Notes: a model not told the origin generated them from the letters alone. A DNA stretch of 41,877 bases from Deltaproteobacteria bacterium RIFCSPLOWO2_12_FULL_60_19 (GCA_001798595.1 MGSS01000136.1:1-41877), one strand, 5' to 3'; positions 7,314 through 16,469 are shown, counted from the stretch's first letter. Numbers and translations: made by a program.

Positions 7314-8387
7314 ATGGCACTCGATTTTGTCACCAGCCAGGAGATTATCGTTGAGGCGCGTCGCAACTTGAGCCAAAACGTCTGGGATTATCTCACCGGC
7401 GGCGCCGAGTCCGAGACGACGATGCGGCGCAATCGCTTCGGCCTGGACAGTCTCGCCTTTCGGCCGCGCGTCCTCGTTGATGTCTCGGACCTGGATGCTT
7501 CGACGACGTTTCTCGGCCACAGGCTCAGGATTCCGGTCATGCTCGCGCCTATAGGATCGCTCCAGTCGTTTACTCCGGAGGGCGGCGTAACCGTCGCCAA
7601 AGCCGCCGAGGAGTTCGGCACCATCAATTTCGTCAGCTCCGTAACCCAACCCAGCCTGGAGGAGACCGCCGCCGCCGGACGGAATCCAAAGATATTTCAG
7701 CTCTACGTCCAGGGAGACATGACGTGGGTCGAAGCTCTCCTCGGCCGCGTGAAAAAGGCGGGTTACCAGGCGCTTTGCCTCACGGTGGATACCGCCTACT
7801 ACGGCCGGCGCGAGCGGCAGATGATGGATCGTTGGCTCCCGCCCAGTCGTCGGCAGACGGGCTACGAGCACCGCGCCGCGCTCACTTGGGAGACGATGGA
7901 CGCGATCAAAAAAATCAGCGGCCTTCCCTTTATTCTCAAAGGCGTGGCAACGGCCGAAGACGCGGCGCTCGCGGTAAAGCACGGAGTTAGCGCGGTTTAC
8001 GTTTCCAACCACGGCGGGCGGCAGCTCGACCACGGGCGGGCGACGATCGAGATGTTGCCCGAGGTCGTCGACGCAGTCGGCGGCAGAGCGGAAATCGTTC
8101 TGGACGGCGGCATCACGCGCGGTAGCGACGTGGTGAAGGCACTCGCGCTCGGCGCCAGGGCCGTCGCCATCGGCAAACTCCAGGGTTGGGGTCTCGGCGC
8201 CGCCGGCCAGGCCGGGCTGCTGCGCGTCCTCGAGCTGCTCGAAAGCGAGATCAAGACGACCATGGGACTTCTCGGCGCGACCCGAATCGATCAGCTCAAG
8301 CCCGCCTACGTTTGCAAAAGCCAACCCGTGGCGGCGGCCCACGAGATGAGCGCATTTCCCCACATGCCGGGCGGCCGAATCCTATGA
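7314..8387 (+). CDS. FMN-dependent 2-hydroxyacid oxidase/dehydrogenase
   Basis: A 357-residue TIM-barrel flavoprotein of the glycolate oxidase/L-lactate dehydrogenase family, oxidising L-2-hydroxyacids to 2-oxoacids. The family's active-site residues are visible: Y26 (WDYLTGG), Y131 (QLYVQGD), K209 (FILKGV), H233 and R236 in SNHGGRQLD, plus the phosphate-binding ALGARAVAIGK segment. A clear AAAGGAGA ribosome site precedes the ATG. There is no N-terminal cytochrome b2 domain or membrane segment. It probably shares a transcript with the amidase upstream and the MFS transporter downstream. Confidence 0.9.
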   Translation: MALDFVTSQEIIVEARRNLSQNVWDYLTGGAESETTMRRNRFGLDSLAFRPRVLVDVSDLDASTTFLGHRLRIPVMLAPIGSLQSFTPEGGVTVAKAAEEFGTINFVSSVTQPSLEETAAAGRNPKIFQLYVQGDMTWVEALLGRVKKAGYQALCLTVDTAYYGRRERQMMDRWLPPSRRQTGYEHRAALTWETMDAIKKISGLPFILKGVATAEDAALAVKHGVSAVYVSNHGGRQLDHGRATIEMLPEVVDAVGGRAEIVLDGGITRGSDVVKALALGARAVAIGKLQGWGLGAAGQAGLLRVLELLESEIKTTMGLLGATRIDQLKPAYVCKSQPVAAAHEMSAFPHMPGGRIL

Positions 8388-8406
8388 GGCTGCGCGGCAC
8401 CAACTG

Positions 8407-9660
8407 TTGAGAGGTCTCACCACGTCGTTTTCCACTATAAGACTTAACCCCACCGCCCGCGGGCTGGTCACCCTTTACGCCGGCACACTCCTGTCGGGAA
8501 TGTGGGCGATGATCATCCCCGGCGTTCCCGTGCTCGGCGCGCACTTCGGCGTTTCACCCGGCGTCGCCGCGCAGGTCATCACGGCGCTCGCCCTGGGAAG
8601 ATTTGTCGGCATGCCGATCAGCGGATGGGTGCTCGACCGCCTCGGCACGCGCGCCGCGCTGGTGGGCGGCACGATCGCTTCCGCCGTCGCGTCGTTGCTG
8701 GCGGCGGCCACGCCGTGGTTCGGCCTGATGCTGGCGTTGGTCCTGGTGATGGGCGCGGCGGAGGGTGTTTGGGCGATGGGCCGCGAGGTGGCCGGCATCG
8801 ATCTCGCCCGGCTGGACCAGCGAGGCCGGGTCCTCAGCGGCTTTCACGGCGTCCACAACATCGGCCTCGCGTTGGGACCGCTGCTTGGCGGCGTGCTCAC
8901 CGAGGCGGTGGGTTTCAGAGCGGCGTTCGTGGCCTACGCGGCGTGCGCCGCGGTTTCCGTGCCGCTGGGAATGATCGCCCCCAACAGCGTGCCCTCTCAC
9001 GCGCCGCAGCCGGCGTCCAATATCGAAAAGCGATGGGGCGCGGCGGGGTTGCGGCAAAGGCTAAGCGGGATCCAGGGCCTGTTCAACCAGATCGAGCCGC
9101 ACCTCCGTTCGACCTACGTTGTGCTGGTGTTCGCCACGCTGACGAGCTTCGTGCACCGGGTGACGCTGCAAAGCATGCTTCCGCTTTACGCCAGCTCGCG
9201 TCTCGGTTTCACGCCGTCCGAAGTGGGCCTGCTGTTCAGTATTATGGGGCTGTTTGTCTTCGTCATGATTCTGCCCGCGGGCTTTATCATCGACAAAGTG
9301 GGCCGGAAGTGGGCCACGGTTCCCAGCACCGGCATCCCGGCTCTCGTCTTCCTGCTCGTCCCTTTTGCGGGAAGCTTCCTCCAACTCGCCGCGCTGCAAG
9401 CGCTGATGGGCGTAGCCAACGGCCTCTCGCTCGGCTCGATTGCGACGTCGACCTACGACGTCGTGCCGTCGAGCGCCCGGGGCCGGTTGCAAGCGGCGCG
9501 CCGCACGATCGCCGAGTTAGGCGGAGTGGGAGCGCCATTGCTCGGCGGCGTTTTGGCCGACGTTTTCAGTCCGGCCGTGCCGTTTCTCGCCTACGCGCCA
9601 TTCCTGGTACTGTCCGCCGTTCTGCTGGCCCTCGTCGGCCGCGAGACCTTGCCACGATAG
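8407..9660 (+). CDS. MFS transporter
   Basis: A 417-residue major facilitator with 12 predicted hydrophobic segments; the motif A-like loop is GWVLDRLGTRAALVGG and its second-half counterpart is GFIIDKVGRKWATV. It begins 19 bases after the hydroxyacid oxidase, suggesting co-transcription and perhaps import or export of the pathway's compound. The only start near the 5' end is TTG at 8407; an ATG at 8384 is in another frame and stops at once, so the start is uncertain. It is not closely related to the two EntS-like exporters in the window. Confidence 0.85.
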   Translation: MRGLTTSFSTIRLNPTARGLVTLYAGTLLSGMWAMIIPGVPVLGAHFGVSPGVAAQVITALALGRFVGMPISGWVLDRLGTRAALVGGTIASAVASLLAAATPWFGLMLALVLVMGAAEGVWAMGREVAGIDLARLDQRGRVLSGFHGVHNIGLALGPLLGGVLTEAVGFRAAFVAYAACAAVSVPLGMIAPNSVPSHAPQPASNIEKRWGAAGLRQRLSGIQGLFNQIEPHLRSTYVVLVFATLTSFVHRVTLQSMLPLYASSRLGFTPSEVGLLFSIMGLFVFVMILPAGFIIDKVGRKWATVPSTGIPALVFLLVPFAGSFLQLAALQALMGVANGLSLGSIATSTYDVVPSSARGRLQAARRTIAELGGVGAPLLGGVLADVFSPAVPFLAYAPFLVLSAVLLALVGRETLPR

Positions 9661-9707
9661 CGACCGTTTTAGATTCGCCGCGATTTGGTTTATCATGGAT
9701 GAACGGT

Positions 9708-10787
9708 ATGGAATACAAAACCGACGATTTAAGAATCAAGGAAATCAAGGAGCTGTTGACGCCGGCCAAGCTGCTGGCCGAATTTCCCATCACGCAGCGC
9801 GCGGCAAAGACGGTCTACGAGACGCGACAGGCGATCCACCGTATTCTGCACGGCGCGGACGACCGCCTGCTGGTCATCATGGGACCCTGCTCGATTCACG
9901 ACCTCAAAGCGGCGCACGAGTACGCCGGCAAGCTCAAGAAGGCGAAGGATCGCCTGGGGGACGACCTGTTGGCGGTTATGCGCGTTTATTTCGAGAAGCC
10001 GCGCACGACGGTCGGCTGGAAGGGGCTGATCAACGATCCTAATTTAGACGGCAGCTGTCGCATCAACGACGGGCTGCGCGCGGCGCGGCGGCTGCTGCTC
10101 GAGCTGAACGATATGGGCGTGCCGGCGGCGTGCGAGTTTCTCGACATGATCACGCCGCAGTACATCGCCGACCTGGTCGCATGGGGCGCGATCGGCGCGC
10201 GCACGACCGAGAGCCAGATTCACCGCGAGCTCGCCTCCGGCCTCTCCTGCCCCGTCGGCTTTAAGAACGGCACCGACGGCAACGTCCGCATCGCGCTCGA
10301 CGCGATCCGCGCGGCGCACGCCCCGCACCATTTCCTGTCGGTGACCAAGGCCGGCCGCTCGGCCATCGTATCCACGCTGGGGAACGAAGATTGCCACGTC
10401 ATCCTGCGCGGCGGCAGGCAGCCGAACCACGACGCGGCGGGCGTGAATGCCGCGGCGAAAATTCTGGCCGAGGCCGGCGTGCCGGCGCGGATCATGATCG
10501 ACTTCAGCCACGGCAACAGCTCCAAAGACGCGCAAAAGCAGATCGACGTCGGGCGCGAAGTGGCGGCTCAGATCGCCGGCGGCGACGGACGGATTTTCGG
10601 CGTGATGGTCGAGAGCCACTTGAAAGCCGGCCGGCAGGACCTGCTGCTCGGCAAGGAACTCGTCTATGGAATCAGCATCACCGACGCCTGCCTCGGCTGG
10701 GAAGACAGCAGCAAGCTGCTCGACATGCTCGCCGACGCCGTGCGCAAACGGCGGCTCAAGGAAGAGGCCGGAGCGGAGACGGAGTAG
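9708..10787 (+). CDS. aroG: DAHP synthase, class I (AroG/F/H type)
   Basis: A 359-residue 3-deoxy-D-arabino-heptulosonate-7-phosphate synthase, the first step of the shikimate pathway (phosphoenolpyruvate plus erythrose 4-phosphate). From the ATG at 9708 (MEYKTDDLRIKEIKELL) it aligns almost without gaps with Escherichia coli AroG from residue 1, which fixes the start. Metal-ligand segments are present: C61 in MGPCSIHD, the His of IDFSHGNSSK, the Glu of VMVESH and the Asp of SITDACLGWED. The family has Phe-, Tyr- and Trp-sensitive isozymes; I cannot assign feedback specificity by eye. The gene is 47 bases after the MFS gene but is likely an independent housekeeping function. Confidence 0.96.
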   Translation: MEYKTDDLRIKEIKELLTPAKLLAEFPITQRAAKTVYETRQAIHRILHGADDRLLVIMGPCSIHDLKAAHEYAGKLKKAKDRLGDDLLAVMRVYFEKPRTTVGWKGLINDPNLDGSCRINDGLRAARRLLLELNDMGVPAACEFLDMITPQYIADLVAWGAIGARTTESQIHRELASGLSCPVGFKNGTDGNVRIALDAIRAAHAPHHFLSVTKAGRSAIVSTLGNEDCHVILRGGRQPNHDAAGVNAAAKILAEAGVPARIMIDFSHGNSSKDAQKQIDVGREVAAQIAGGDGRIFGVMVESHLKAGRQDLLLGKELVYGISITDACLGWEDSSKLLDMLADAVRKRRLKEEAGAETE

Positions 10788-10820
10788 GGAATCGAAAGCA
10801 AAGCCGTTTACTATTTCCCC

Positions 10821-11180
10821 TCACGCTAAGCTTTTCAGCCGGCGCTTGGCCGCCTTCCAAAGGAGCCACGCGGCGATCGCCGCGATTAAAGCAAAGGCCG
10901 CATAAAGAACCGCGCTGACACGGATGGCCACAGCTTCCAAAGCGAACAAAACGATGCGCAGACCGATGATCGGGCCGGTGATCGGAAACAGAAACGTTTC
11001 GACGGCGCCGACATGACCGATCGAGTCACCGGGTTGATACGTCAGGGCGACATAAATAGCGTACGCGCCAATGCAGCCGAAAAAGAGCGCGATCGCTGAA
11101 ACAAGCAGAGCAAGAAATACGAACGCGTAGCCGATCGTTTGGGACCTGCGTCCCTGCGAACTATTGAGAGTGCCGGCCAA
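10821..11180 (-). CDS. Small integral membrane protein, unknown function
   Basis: A 119-residue protein with three hydrophobic stretches (about 16-46, 64-84 and 88-110) separated by a polar loop, and a basic C-terminus (WKAAKRRLKS). No family recognised. It lies six bases downstream of the ACT-domain gene on the same strand, so the two are probably co-transcribed. Confidence 0.6.
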   Translation of the reverse strand: MAGTLNSSQGRRSQTIGYAFVFLALLVSAIALFFGCIGAYAIYVALTYQPGDSIGHVGAVETFLFPITGPIIGLRIVLFALEAVAIRVSAVLYAAFALIAAIAAWLLWKAAKRRLKSLA

Positions 11181-11186
11181 CGTTCC

Positions 11187-11615
11187 TTATTTCAGCGCCT
11201 TCCGCAAAATTCCTATGGCATTCGCCGCGTCGTCGGCGCTGTCGAAGGCGAAGTAGCTCACGCTTTTTCGCCCGAGGGCGGCGGCGGAGATGCCGCGCAG
11301 GTTGATGCCGGCGTCGGCCAGCGCGCGGGTCATCTTCGTCCCGAGGCCCGGCTTATCCGGCCCCTCGACGCGCACCGATTGCAGGCTGGCTGTCGTGCCG
11401 AATCCGGCCTCGGTTGCGGCCTGCTTTTGCTTGGTCGTCTTGAGCGGCGTCAGGAAAACGACTCCCGTCCCGGGTTTGTCCGGCTGGCGGCGGGCGATGA
11501 GAAATTCGAGGCACGCTCCGGCTTTCGCCAAAGCATCCAACTTGCCCGCCAGTCCGCCCGGGCGGTCGTCGATTTCCGCCGCCCACACGTCGACTTTACG
11601 AATAGAGTACGCCAT
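11187..11615 (-). CDS. Tandem ACT-domain protein
   Basis: A 142-residue protein made of two ACT-like halves and nothing else. The first half contains DRPGGLAGKLDALAKAGACLEF and the second PDKPGLGTKMTRALADAGINL, both with the (D)RPG/KPG turn typical of ACT folds that bind amino acids or other small ligands. Stand-alone double ACT proteins are usually regulatory. A purine-rich GGAGGTGGGA precedes the ATG at 11615. It lies near the DAHP synthase gene but on the other strand, so a link to amino-acid sensing is possible but unproven. Confidence 0.75.
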   Translation of the reverse strand: MAYSIRKVDVWAAEIDDRPGGLAGKLDALAKAGACLEFLIARRQPDKPGTGVVFLTPLKTTKQKQAATEAGFGTTASLQSVRVEGPDKPGLGTKMTRALADAGINLRGISAAALGRKSVSYFAFDSADDAANAIGILRKALK

Positions 11616-11667
11616 GGTCCCACCTCCTTATAATTTTTATTCGGTAGCTTACTCCACCAACGCCCGA

Positions 11668-12771
11668 TTAACCAACCCCCGCCCTGGCCAACGTTGCCCC
11701 CTGCTCGACTCGGGCGCGGAGCCGCGGGTAAAAGCGCAGCGGATTGTCCCAGAAAATCTTGCGCTTGAGCTCCTCACTCACGTCCTTGCGATTGATTAAA
11801 TTCGGGATGTCGTGCGTGAAGTCCCGTTGGTCCCGCTCATGCGGATAGTCCGAGGCCCAGAGGAGCGCGTTCGGATTCCCGACTTGAGCGGCCAGAGGGA
11901 GCGCCGATTCCTCGACCTCGACGGCGAAGAAGATATTGCCCTTTTTGATATACTCGCTCGGTTTTAGCTTGCAGCGCGGCGAGTAGTGGCCCTTGCGTTC
12001 CTGCTCTTCGTCCATCCGGTCCATCATATAGGGCACCCAACCGACGCCGCATTCGATGCAGCCGAAGCGGAGGGTCGGAAACAGCTCGAAGACCCCTTCG
12101 AACATCAGGCTGACGAACTGCCGTATCTGCGCGAAGGGATGCTCGAGCGTGTGGGCCACGGTGAAGTTCGCCGCGAAATCGAGACCCAGCGACGGCATGC
12201 TCAGGCCGCCGTGGGTTGAGATCGGAACGTCGAGTCTTTGCGCCTCCTCCCACAACGGATAGAACTCCGGGCCGCTGTAGAGCCTGCCGCCCGGCGCGAC
12301 GGCGGGAAGAACCGCCCCGACCATACCGAGATCGTTGACGCAGCGGCGCAGCTCTTTGACCGCTTCCGCTACATCCTGGACCGGCAAGAGGGCCACACCC
12401 ACCAGCCGTGGGCTGACCGTCATGAATTTGTTGTAGAGCCAGTCGTTGTAGGCGCGCGCCAGGCAGATCGCCCAATCCTTGTCCTGGATGGCGGCATGCG
12501 TGAGTCCCTGCGTCGGATAGAGAACCGTCAGCTCGATGCGGTTCTTGTCGAGGAACGAAAGCCAGTCTTTTGGGCTCGGCCCGTTGCCGCCGCCCGCCCA
12601 CCCGCCGGGCTTGCGCAGCGAGCGCAGGTAGCCGTCCATCGTGAGGCCGGGCCAGAACGAGTAGCTCTGGTGCCACTCTAGATCCTTGTAAGGCGGCCCG
12701 ATGAATTCCTTAAGCTCGCTGTCCAACTCCATGACGTGCCCGTCCGCGTCGATAATACGATACTGCGTCAT
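11668..12771 (-). CDS. Amidohydrolase (ACMSD/decarboxylase-like, Amidohydro_2)
   Basis: A 367-residue metal-dependent amidohydrolase of the PF04909 type, which includes ACMSD, gamma-resorcylate decarboxylase and related C-C or C-N hydrolases. It begins with the usual YRIIDADGHVMEL strand (metal motif DxH-like), has a His in ISTHGGLSMPS and ends with the conserved ASDYPHERD segment carrying the catalytic Asp. A strong GGGAGGAAAG site precedes the ATG. Proteins of this subgroup are common near aromatic and amide catabolism genes in soil bacteria. The exact reaction cannot be read from sequence. Confidence 0.85.
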   Translation of the reverse strand: MTQYRIIDADGHVMELDSELKEFIGPPYKDLEWHQSYSFWPGLTMDGYLRSLRKPGGWAGGGNGPSPKDWLSFLDKNRIELTVLYPTQGLTHAAIQDKDWAICLARAYNDWLYNKFMTVSPRLVGVALLPVQDVAEAVKELRRCVNDLGMVGAVLPAVAPGGRLYSGPEFYPLWEEAQRLDVPISTHGGLSMPSLGLDFAANFTVAHTLEHPFAQIRQFVSLMFEGVFELFPTLRFGCIECGVGWVPYMMDRMDEEQERKGHYSPRCKLKPSEYIKKGNIFFAVEVEESALPLAAQVGNPNALLWASDYPHERDQRDFTHDIPNLINRKDVSEELKRKIFWDNPLRFYPRLRARVEQGATLARAGVG

Positions 12772-12896
12772 TGCTCTTTCCTCCCGTGAACGCCCGTTCC
12801 GTCAAATTCTAGGCCAATTTCGGGAGAGATAACAAGAGGCAAAAGTTGCGTCGATACCGGCTTTTCATTTGCCCCTTTTGAGGCTAAATAGGCTTC

Positions 12897-13685
12897 ATGC
12901 TCATCGACGCGCACGCGCATTTGGACAAATACGGCGACGAACTGGATGCGGCTCTCGCAGAGATCGAGACGGATCGCATAATCACCTGGGCGGTTTCGAT
13001 GGACCTCCCCTCCTATGAACGAAGCTGCGAGATCGCTGCGCGATGCGAGTTAGTGCTGCCCACCTTCGGCGTCCATCCCAAGACAGCGCCGGAATATGCC
13101 GATCGTTTAGGCGAGCTGAGTCCGTGGATCGAGCAAAGCCCGGCGATCGGCGAGATCGGCCTCGACTTTCACTGGGTGGAGGATGCGTCGCAGTACCCGG
13201 CGCAGCTAAAAGTCCTCGAATACTTCCTGGCCGCTGCCAGGGAGCAGAAAAAGCTCGTCAACCTCCACACCAAAGGCGCGGAGAAGGAAATCCTCAATCT
13301 GCTGGAGCGGTATCATATCGAAAAGCCGATCGTCCACTGGTATTCCGGGCCGCTCGATATCCTGCGCGCCCTGGCGGACTTCGGCGCTTACTTCACGGTC
13401 GGCGTCGAAATCCTCTATTCGGAGACGATCCGCGAGATCGCCCGCGCGGTCCCCGTGGATCGATTGCTCACCGAGAGCGACAACCCGGGCGGGCTCAAGT
13501 GGCTGAACGGAACGGTCGGGATGCCGCGGGTTATCGGAGAGGTGGCGGCATGTGTCGCGACCGTTAAGCAATCGACGCCGGAAGCGGTCGAAGCGGCCGT
13601 CGAGGACAATTTCCTCCGCCTGATCGACGGCGACCCCCGGCTGGCCGCGCTGCGTGCCGGTCGCTTGTCTAACGCCATCGGCTGA
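12897..13685 (+). CDS. TatD-like metal-dependent hydrolase
   Basis: A 262-residue TIM-barrel hydrolase of the TatD/YchF-like nuclease family. Metal-binding segments appear in order: the HxH pair in IDAHAHLD, the Glu of AIGEIGLDFHW, the His of VNLHTKG, the His of PIVHWYSG and the Asp of LTESDNPGG. Classical TatD proteins are Mg-dependent 3'-5' exonucleases. The HWYSG variant differs from the usual HCFSG/HSFTG, marking a divergent subgroup. It is not accompanied by QatA, QatB or QatC genes, so there is no sign of the Qat anti-phage system. Confidence 0.82.
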   Translation: MLIDAHAHLDKYGDELDAALAEIETDRIITWAVSMDLPSYERSCEIAARCELVLPTFGVHPKTAPEYADRLGELSPWIEQSPAIGEIGLDFHWVEDASQYPAQLKVLEYFLAAAREQKKLVNLHTKGAEKEILNLLERYHIEKPIVHWYSGPLDILRALADFGAYFTVGVEILYSETIREIARAVPVDRLLTESDNPGGLKWLNGTVGMPRVIGEVAACVATVKQSTPEAVEAAVEDNFLRLIDGDPRLAALRAGRLSNAIG

Positions 13686-13700
13686 TGTAGCCTGTGTGTC

Positions 13701-14105
13701 ATGAAGCAAGCCACACGCGTTGCGCCGGCGGCGCGGGCTCTGTTAGTCGCTCTCTGCTTCTCTCTGGCGAGTTGCGCCACGATCGGAGCGCGCGACGAGA
13801 TCGTGGCGGGAGTCACGATTCCGGTTCCAGGAGGGATGAGAAAAGCGCCCGAAGAAAAGATGGAGCTTAACTTCCCCGGCTTCTCGGGCGGACGGGCCGC
13901 TTTTCGCGGCAGTGTGCCGGCGGACGAGGTCGTGGAATTTTATAAAAAAGAGATGTCCGCCAGGGGCTGGAGATCCAACGCCAGCCTGGTCACTCATGGC
14001 GGGATGCTGGCCTATTCCAAGGACGGCAAGAACGTCCTGATCATGATCAGCGGCGCCGGCGGCGACACAGCCCTCAACCTTGTTGTGGGCAGCGCGGGCT
14101 TCTAA
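13701..14105 (+). CDS. Small lipoprotein, unknown function
   Basis: A 134-residue protein with a lipoprotein signal: basic start, hydrophobic core ALLVALCFSLA and lipobox LASC (Cys at about 25). The mature domain contains VVEFYKKEMSARGWR, a segment common in small envelope proteins that present a compact alpha/beta domain. It begins 15 bases after the TatD-like gene, so probably the same transcript. No specific role can be given. Confidence 0.75.
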   Translation: MKQATRVAPAARALLVALCFSLASCATIGARDEIVAGVTIPVPGGMRKAPEEKMELNFPGFSGGRAAFRGSVPADEVVEFYKKEMSARGWRSNASLVTHGGMLAYSKDGKNVLIMISGAGGDTALNLVVGSAGF

Positions 14106-14162
14106 TCCCGGCTGTTTCGTTTCCTGACCGCGGCCATCCGACACGGTCTCCTCGCATCGGAC

Positions 14163-15212
14163 ATGCAATCGGCTCACGACAAGCAGCGTCGGATCCGGCG
14201 CGCGCTGCTCCGCTGGTATGACCGGCGCCGCCGCGATCTCCCCTGGCGTCGCGCGCGAAACCCGTACGCGATCTGGATCGCGGAGACGATGCTGCAGCAG
14301 ACCCAGGTCAAAACGGTTGTTCCTTACTACCTGCGCTTTCTCGAAGCCTTCCCGACGATCGAAGCCCTTGCCAAAGCCCGCCGCGACAAAGTCCTGGCGC
14401 TCTGGTCCGGACTCGGCTACTACCGCCGCGCGCTCAACTTGCAGAGCGCGGCGAAGAAAATCATCCGCGACCACGGCGGCAAACTGCCGCGCGACTGGCG
14501 CGCGCTGCGGGCGCTCCCCGGCATCGGCGACTACACCGCGGGGGCGCTCATGAGCATTGTGTTTCGGCGAAGATACCCGGCGCTCGACGGCAATGCGCGC
14601 CGCGTGATCACGCGGCTTTTCAGCTTAGCGACGGAGCATGAGTTGCGGCGCATTGCAGCCGAGCTCGTTCCCCCGTCGCACCCCGGTGAATTCAACCAGG
14701 CGTTGATGGAGTTGGGCTCGACCGTTTGTCTTCCGCGCAACCCTCTCTGCCCTAAGTGTCCCGTTGCCGCCTGCTGCGCCGCGCGAAAATCCGGCATGGT
14801 TCATCGCCTGCTCCCGTCGCGCGGCAAGTCTCCAGCACGAAAAATCGACTGGCCCTTAGCCGTGATTCAAAAGAATGGTAGGATTCTGTTACGCCGCCGG
14901 CCGGACAGCGGAATTTTAGCCGGGCTTTGGGAGCTTCCCGGCGGAGAGAAACGAAACGGCGAGAGCTTGAAGGCGGCTTTGCGGCGTCATCTGGACGGCC
15001 TCGGAGCGAGAGTCATGGCGGAATCGGTCGCGGGCGTGATTCGCCACAGCATCACCAACAGAAACATCCGCGCGCCGGTCTATCGTTGCCGGCGCCGTGG
15101 AAAACTCCCCATCGCGAATCGCCAGTGGCGCTGGCTCGCTCTCTCGGCGCTGGAGAGATATCCCCTCTCGGCGATGAGCCGCAAGGCGTTGAAACTCGTC
15201 ATACGGCCGTGA
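14163..15212 (+). CDS. mutY: Adenine DNA glycosylase MutY
   Basis: A 349-residue A/G-mismatch adenine glycosylase that removes adenine opposite 8-oxoguanine. Helix-hairpin-helix LPGIGDYTAG is at 118-127; catalytic E41 lies in AETMLQQTQV and D142 in ALDGNARR. The [4Fe-4S] cysteines are C189, C196, C199 and C205 (C-x6-C-x2-C-x5-C). The C-terminal third (from about 225) is the NUDIX-like 8-oxoG-recognition domain with IDWPLAVIQKNGRILL and GLWELPGGE. Its stop codon overlaps the start of mtgA (GTGA). An oxidative-damage repair gene here is consistent with the MsrPQ genes further on. Confidence 0.95.
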   Translation: MQSAHDKQRRIRRALLRWYDRRRRDLPWRRARNPYAIWIAETMLQQTQVKTVVPYYLRFLEAFPTIEALAKARRDKVLALWSGLGYYRRALNLQSAAKKIIRDHGGKLPRDWRALRALPGIGDYTAGALMSIVFRRRYPALDGNARRVITRLFSLATEHELRRIAAELVPPSHPGEFNQALMELGSTVCLPRNPLCPKCPVAACCAARKSGMVHRLLPSRGKSPARKIDWPLAVIQKNGRILLRRRPDSGILAGLWELPGGEKRNGESLKAALRRHLDGLGARVMAESVAGVIRHSITNRNIRAPVYRCRRRGKLPIANRQWRWLALSALERYPLSAMSRKALKLVIRP

Positions 15213-15991
15213 AGAGGATTTTACTCAAGAGCCTGGTGCTGTCCGCGCTTCTGGGGTGGATCGTCTGGGAGTACGCGACTTTGCCCGACGTTACACCGCT
15301 CAAGCGACGAAATCCCAGGCTGACGGCGTTGATGGAGCTGCGGGATCAGGAATACCGGAGCCAGGGCCTGAATCCCACCCGGCGCCAGATCTGGGTTTCC
15401 TATGACGCCGTGTCGGAGCATGCCAGGAAGGCGATCCTCCTCGGCGAGGACGCCGCGTTTTTCAGCCATCGCGGCGTGGACCTCTTCGAGCTCAAGGAGG
15501 CCGTCAAGGCCGACTGGGAGCGCGGGCAGCTCAAGCGCGGCGCGAGCACGATCACGATGCAGCTCGCGCGCAACCTCTATCTCAGCCCCTCCAAAGATCC
15601 GCTGCGCAAGCTCCGAGAGATCGCCATCGCCTTGCAACTGGAAAACGCTCTGTCGAAGAGCAGAATCTTTGAAATCTACCTCAACGTCGTCGAATGGGGC
15701 GACGGGATTTACGGGATTGAGGCCGCGGCGCGGCACTATTTTTCCAAATCCGCATCCGAGCTCGACCCCGGCGAGGCGGCGACGCTGGCGGCCTTTCTGC
15801 CGAGCCCCCGCAACCCGTCCGAAAAAGCCTTGCTTTCCCGGAGAAACACCATCCTCAACCGGATGGCGAAGGTCGGCCACATCGGCGACACCGAGTTTCA
15901 GCGCCAGAGCCGCAAGCCGCTGGCCTACCGCGGCGCGCGGAGCTTGGAGGAGCCTGCGGAACTTTTTCCGGCCCACGAGAGTTCCTATTAA
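15209..15991 (+). CDS. mtgA: Monofunctional peptidoglycan glycosyltransferase
   Basis: A 260-residue GT51 transglycosylase polymerising lipid II into glycan strands at the inner membrane. It starts at GTG 15209, overlapping the MutY stop by four bases. One N-terminal membrane helix (about 5-23) is followed by the catalytic domain: E80 in EDAAFFSHRG, RGASTITMQLARNLYLS, and E162 in NVVEWGDGIYGIEAAA. No transpeptidase domain follows, so this is the MtgA type. The frame stays open upstream within mutY, but that part is shadow sequence. Confidence 0.92.
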   Translation: MKRILLKSLVLSALLGWIVWEYATLPDVTPLKRRNPRLTALMELRDQEYRSQGLNPTRRQIWVSYDAVSEHARKAILLGEDAAFFSHRGVDLFELKEAVKADWERGQLKRGASTITMQLARNLYLSPSKDPLRKLREIAIALQLENALSKSRIFEIYLNVVEWGDGIYGIEAAARHYFSKSASELDPGEAATLAAFLPSPRNPSEKALLSRRNTILNRMAKVGHIGDTEFQRQSRKPLAYRGARSLEEPAELFPAHESSY

Positions 15992-16013
15992 CGATAGGCT
16001 ACGCACGCCGCCG

Positions 16014-16042
16014 TTGGGCGTCTCGCGGCACTATGATATACA
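16014..16042 (+). promoter_or_regulatory. Candidate promoter of the Met-rich/msrPQ unit
   Basis: TTGGGC (16014-16019), 17 bases, TATACA (16037-16042), upstream of a strong AAGGAGGG ribosome site and the ATG at 16065. The match to the sigma-70 consensus is weak, and an alternative sigma factor could be used. Proposed from spacing only. Confidence 0.28.
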
Positions 16043-16064
16043 AGGAAGAAAGGAGGGCTGAGCG

Positions 16065-16469
16065 ATGAACAAGTTCTTGATTTCGCTCGCGGTTGTATCG
16101 CTGATCGCTATTCCAGGCGCGGTCTCGTTTTCCCAGCAGCATGAAATGCAAAAACCGCCCGCCAAGGAGGGGCCGGGAGCGGCCGGCGGGGAGATGTCTT
16201 CGGGCCACACGATGGGGATGATGCATCCAATGGCGGGCATGATGCGTCCAATGCAAGGAATGGCGTGCCCGATGATGGGGATGCCGGGATCGGGCGGGAT
16301 GCAGGGAGGAATGATGGGCGGCATGATGGGCCGGATGATGCAGGGCATGGCCGGCAGCGACCCGAAAATGATGGGCCGGATGATGGAGATGCGCGGCGAG
16401 ATGCTGATGAAGATCGGCGAAGTCATGATGAAGCACGCCAAGATGTGGCAGCAGGAGAGCGCGAAGTAA
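16065..16469 (+). CDS. Exported methionine-rich protein (MrpX-like)
   Basis: A 134-residue protein with a Sec-type signal peptide ([21 protein letters not shown], roughly 3-23). The mature part of about 110 residues contains 31 Met, arranged as repeated GMM, GRMM and PM units, with only one Cys. Its gene is 11 bases upstream of msrP. In Azospira the methionine-rich protein MrpX encoded with yedY1/msrP acts as a sacrificial scavenger of hypochlorite that is re-reduced by MsrP; this gene has the same composition and position. A copper-binding role is the main alternative, since Met clusters also bind Cu(I), but no copper enzymes are adjacent. Confidence 0.8.
   Translation: MNKFLISLAVVSLIAIPGAVSFSQQHEMQKPPAKEGPGAAGGEMSSGHTMGMMHPMAGMMRPMQGMACPMMGMPGSGGMQGGMMGGMMGRMMQGMAGSDPKMMGRMMEMRGEMLMKIGEVMMKHAKMWQQESAK

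Noticed and set aside
7272-8363. A 363-codon frame antisense to the 2-hydroxyacid oxidase gene.
   Set aside because: No family features; the sense strand has all FMN-oxidase active-site residues.
8502-10787. An apparent 761-residue fusion protein ending in DAHP synthase.
   Set aside because: The first 400 codons are an out-of-frame shadow of the MFS gene, rich in Arg and Pro; the real aroG start at 9708 aligns with Escherichia coli AroG from residue 1.
12897-13685. TatD-like protein as part of a Qat anti-phage system.
   Set aside because: No QatA ATPase, QatB or QueC-like QatC gene in the neighbourhood; the flanking genes are a lipoprotein and an amidohydrolase.
16200-16400. Microsatellite-like ATG repeats as a non-coding repeat.
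   Set aside because: They are codons for Met clusters in a convincing exported protein; the repetition follows the protein composition.
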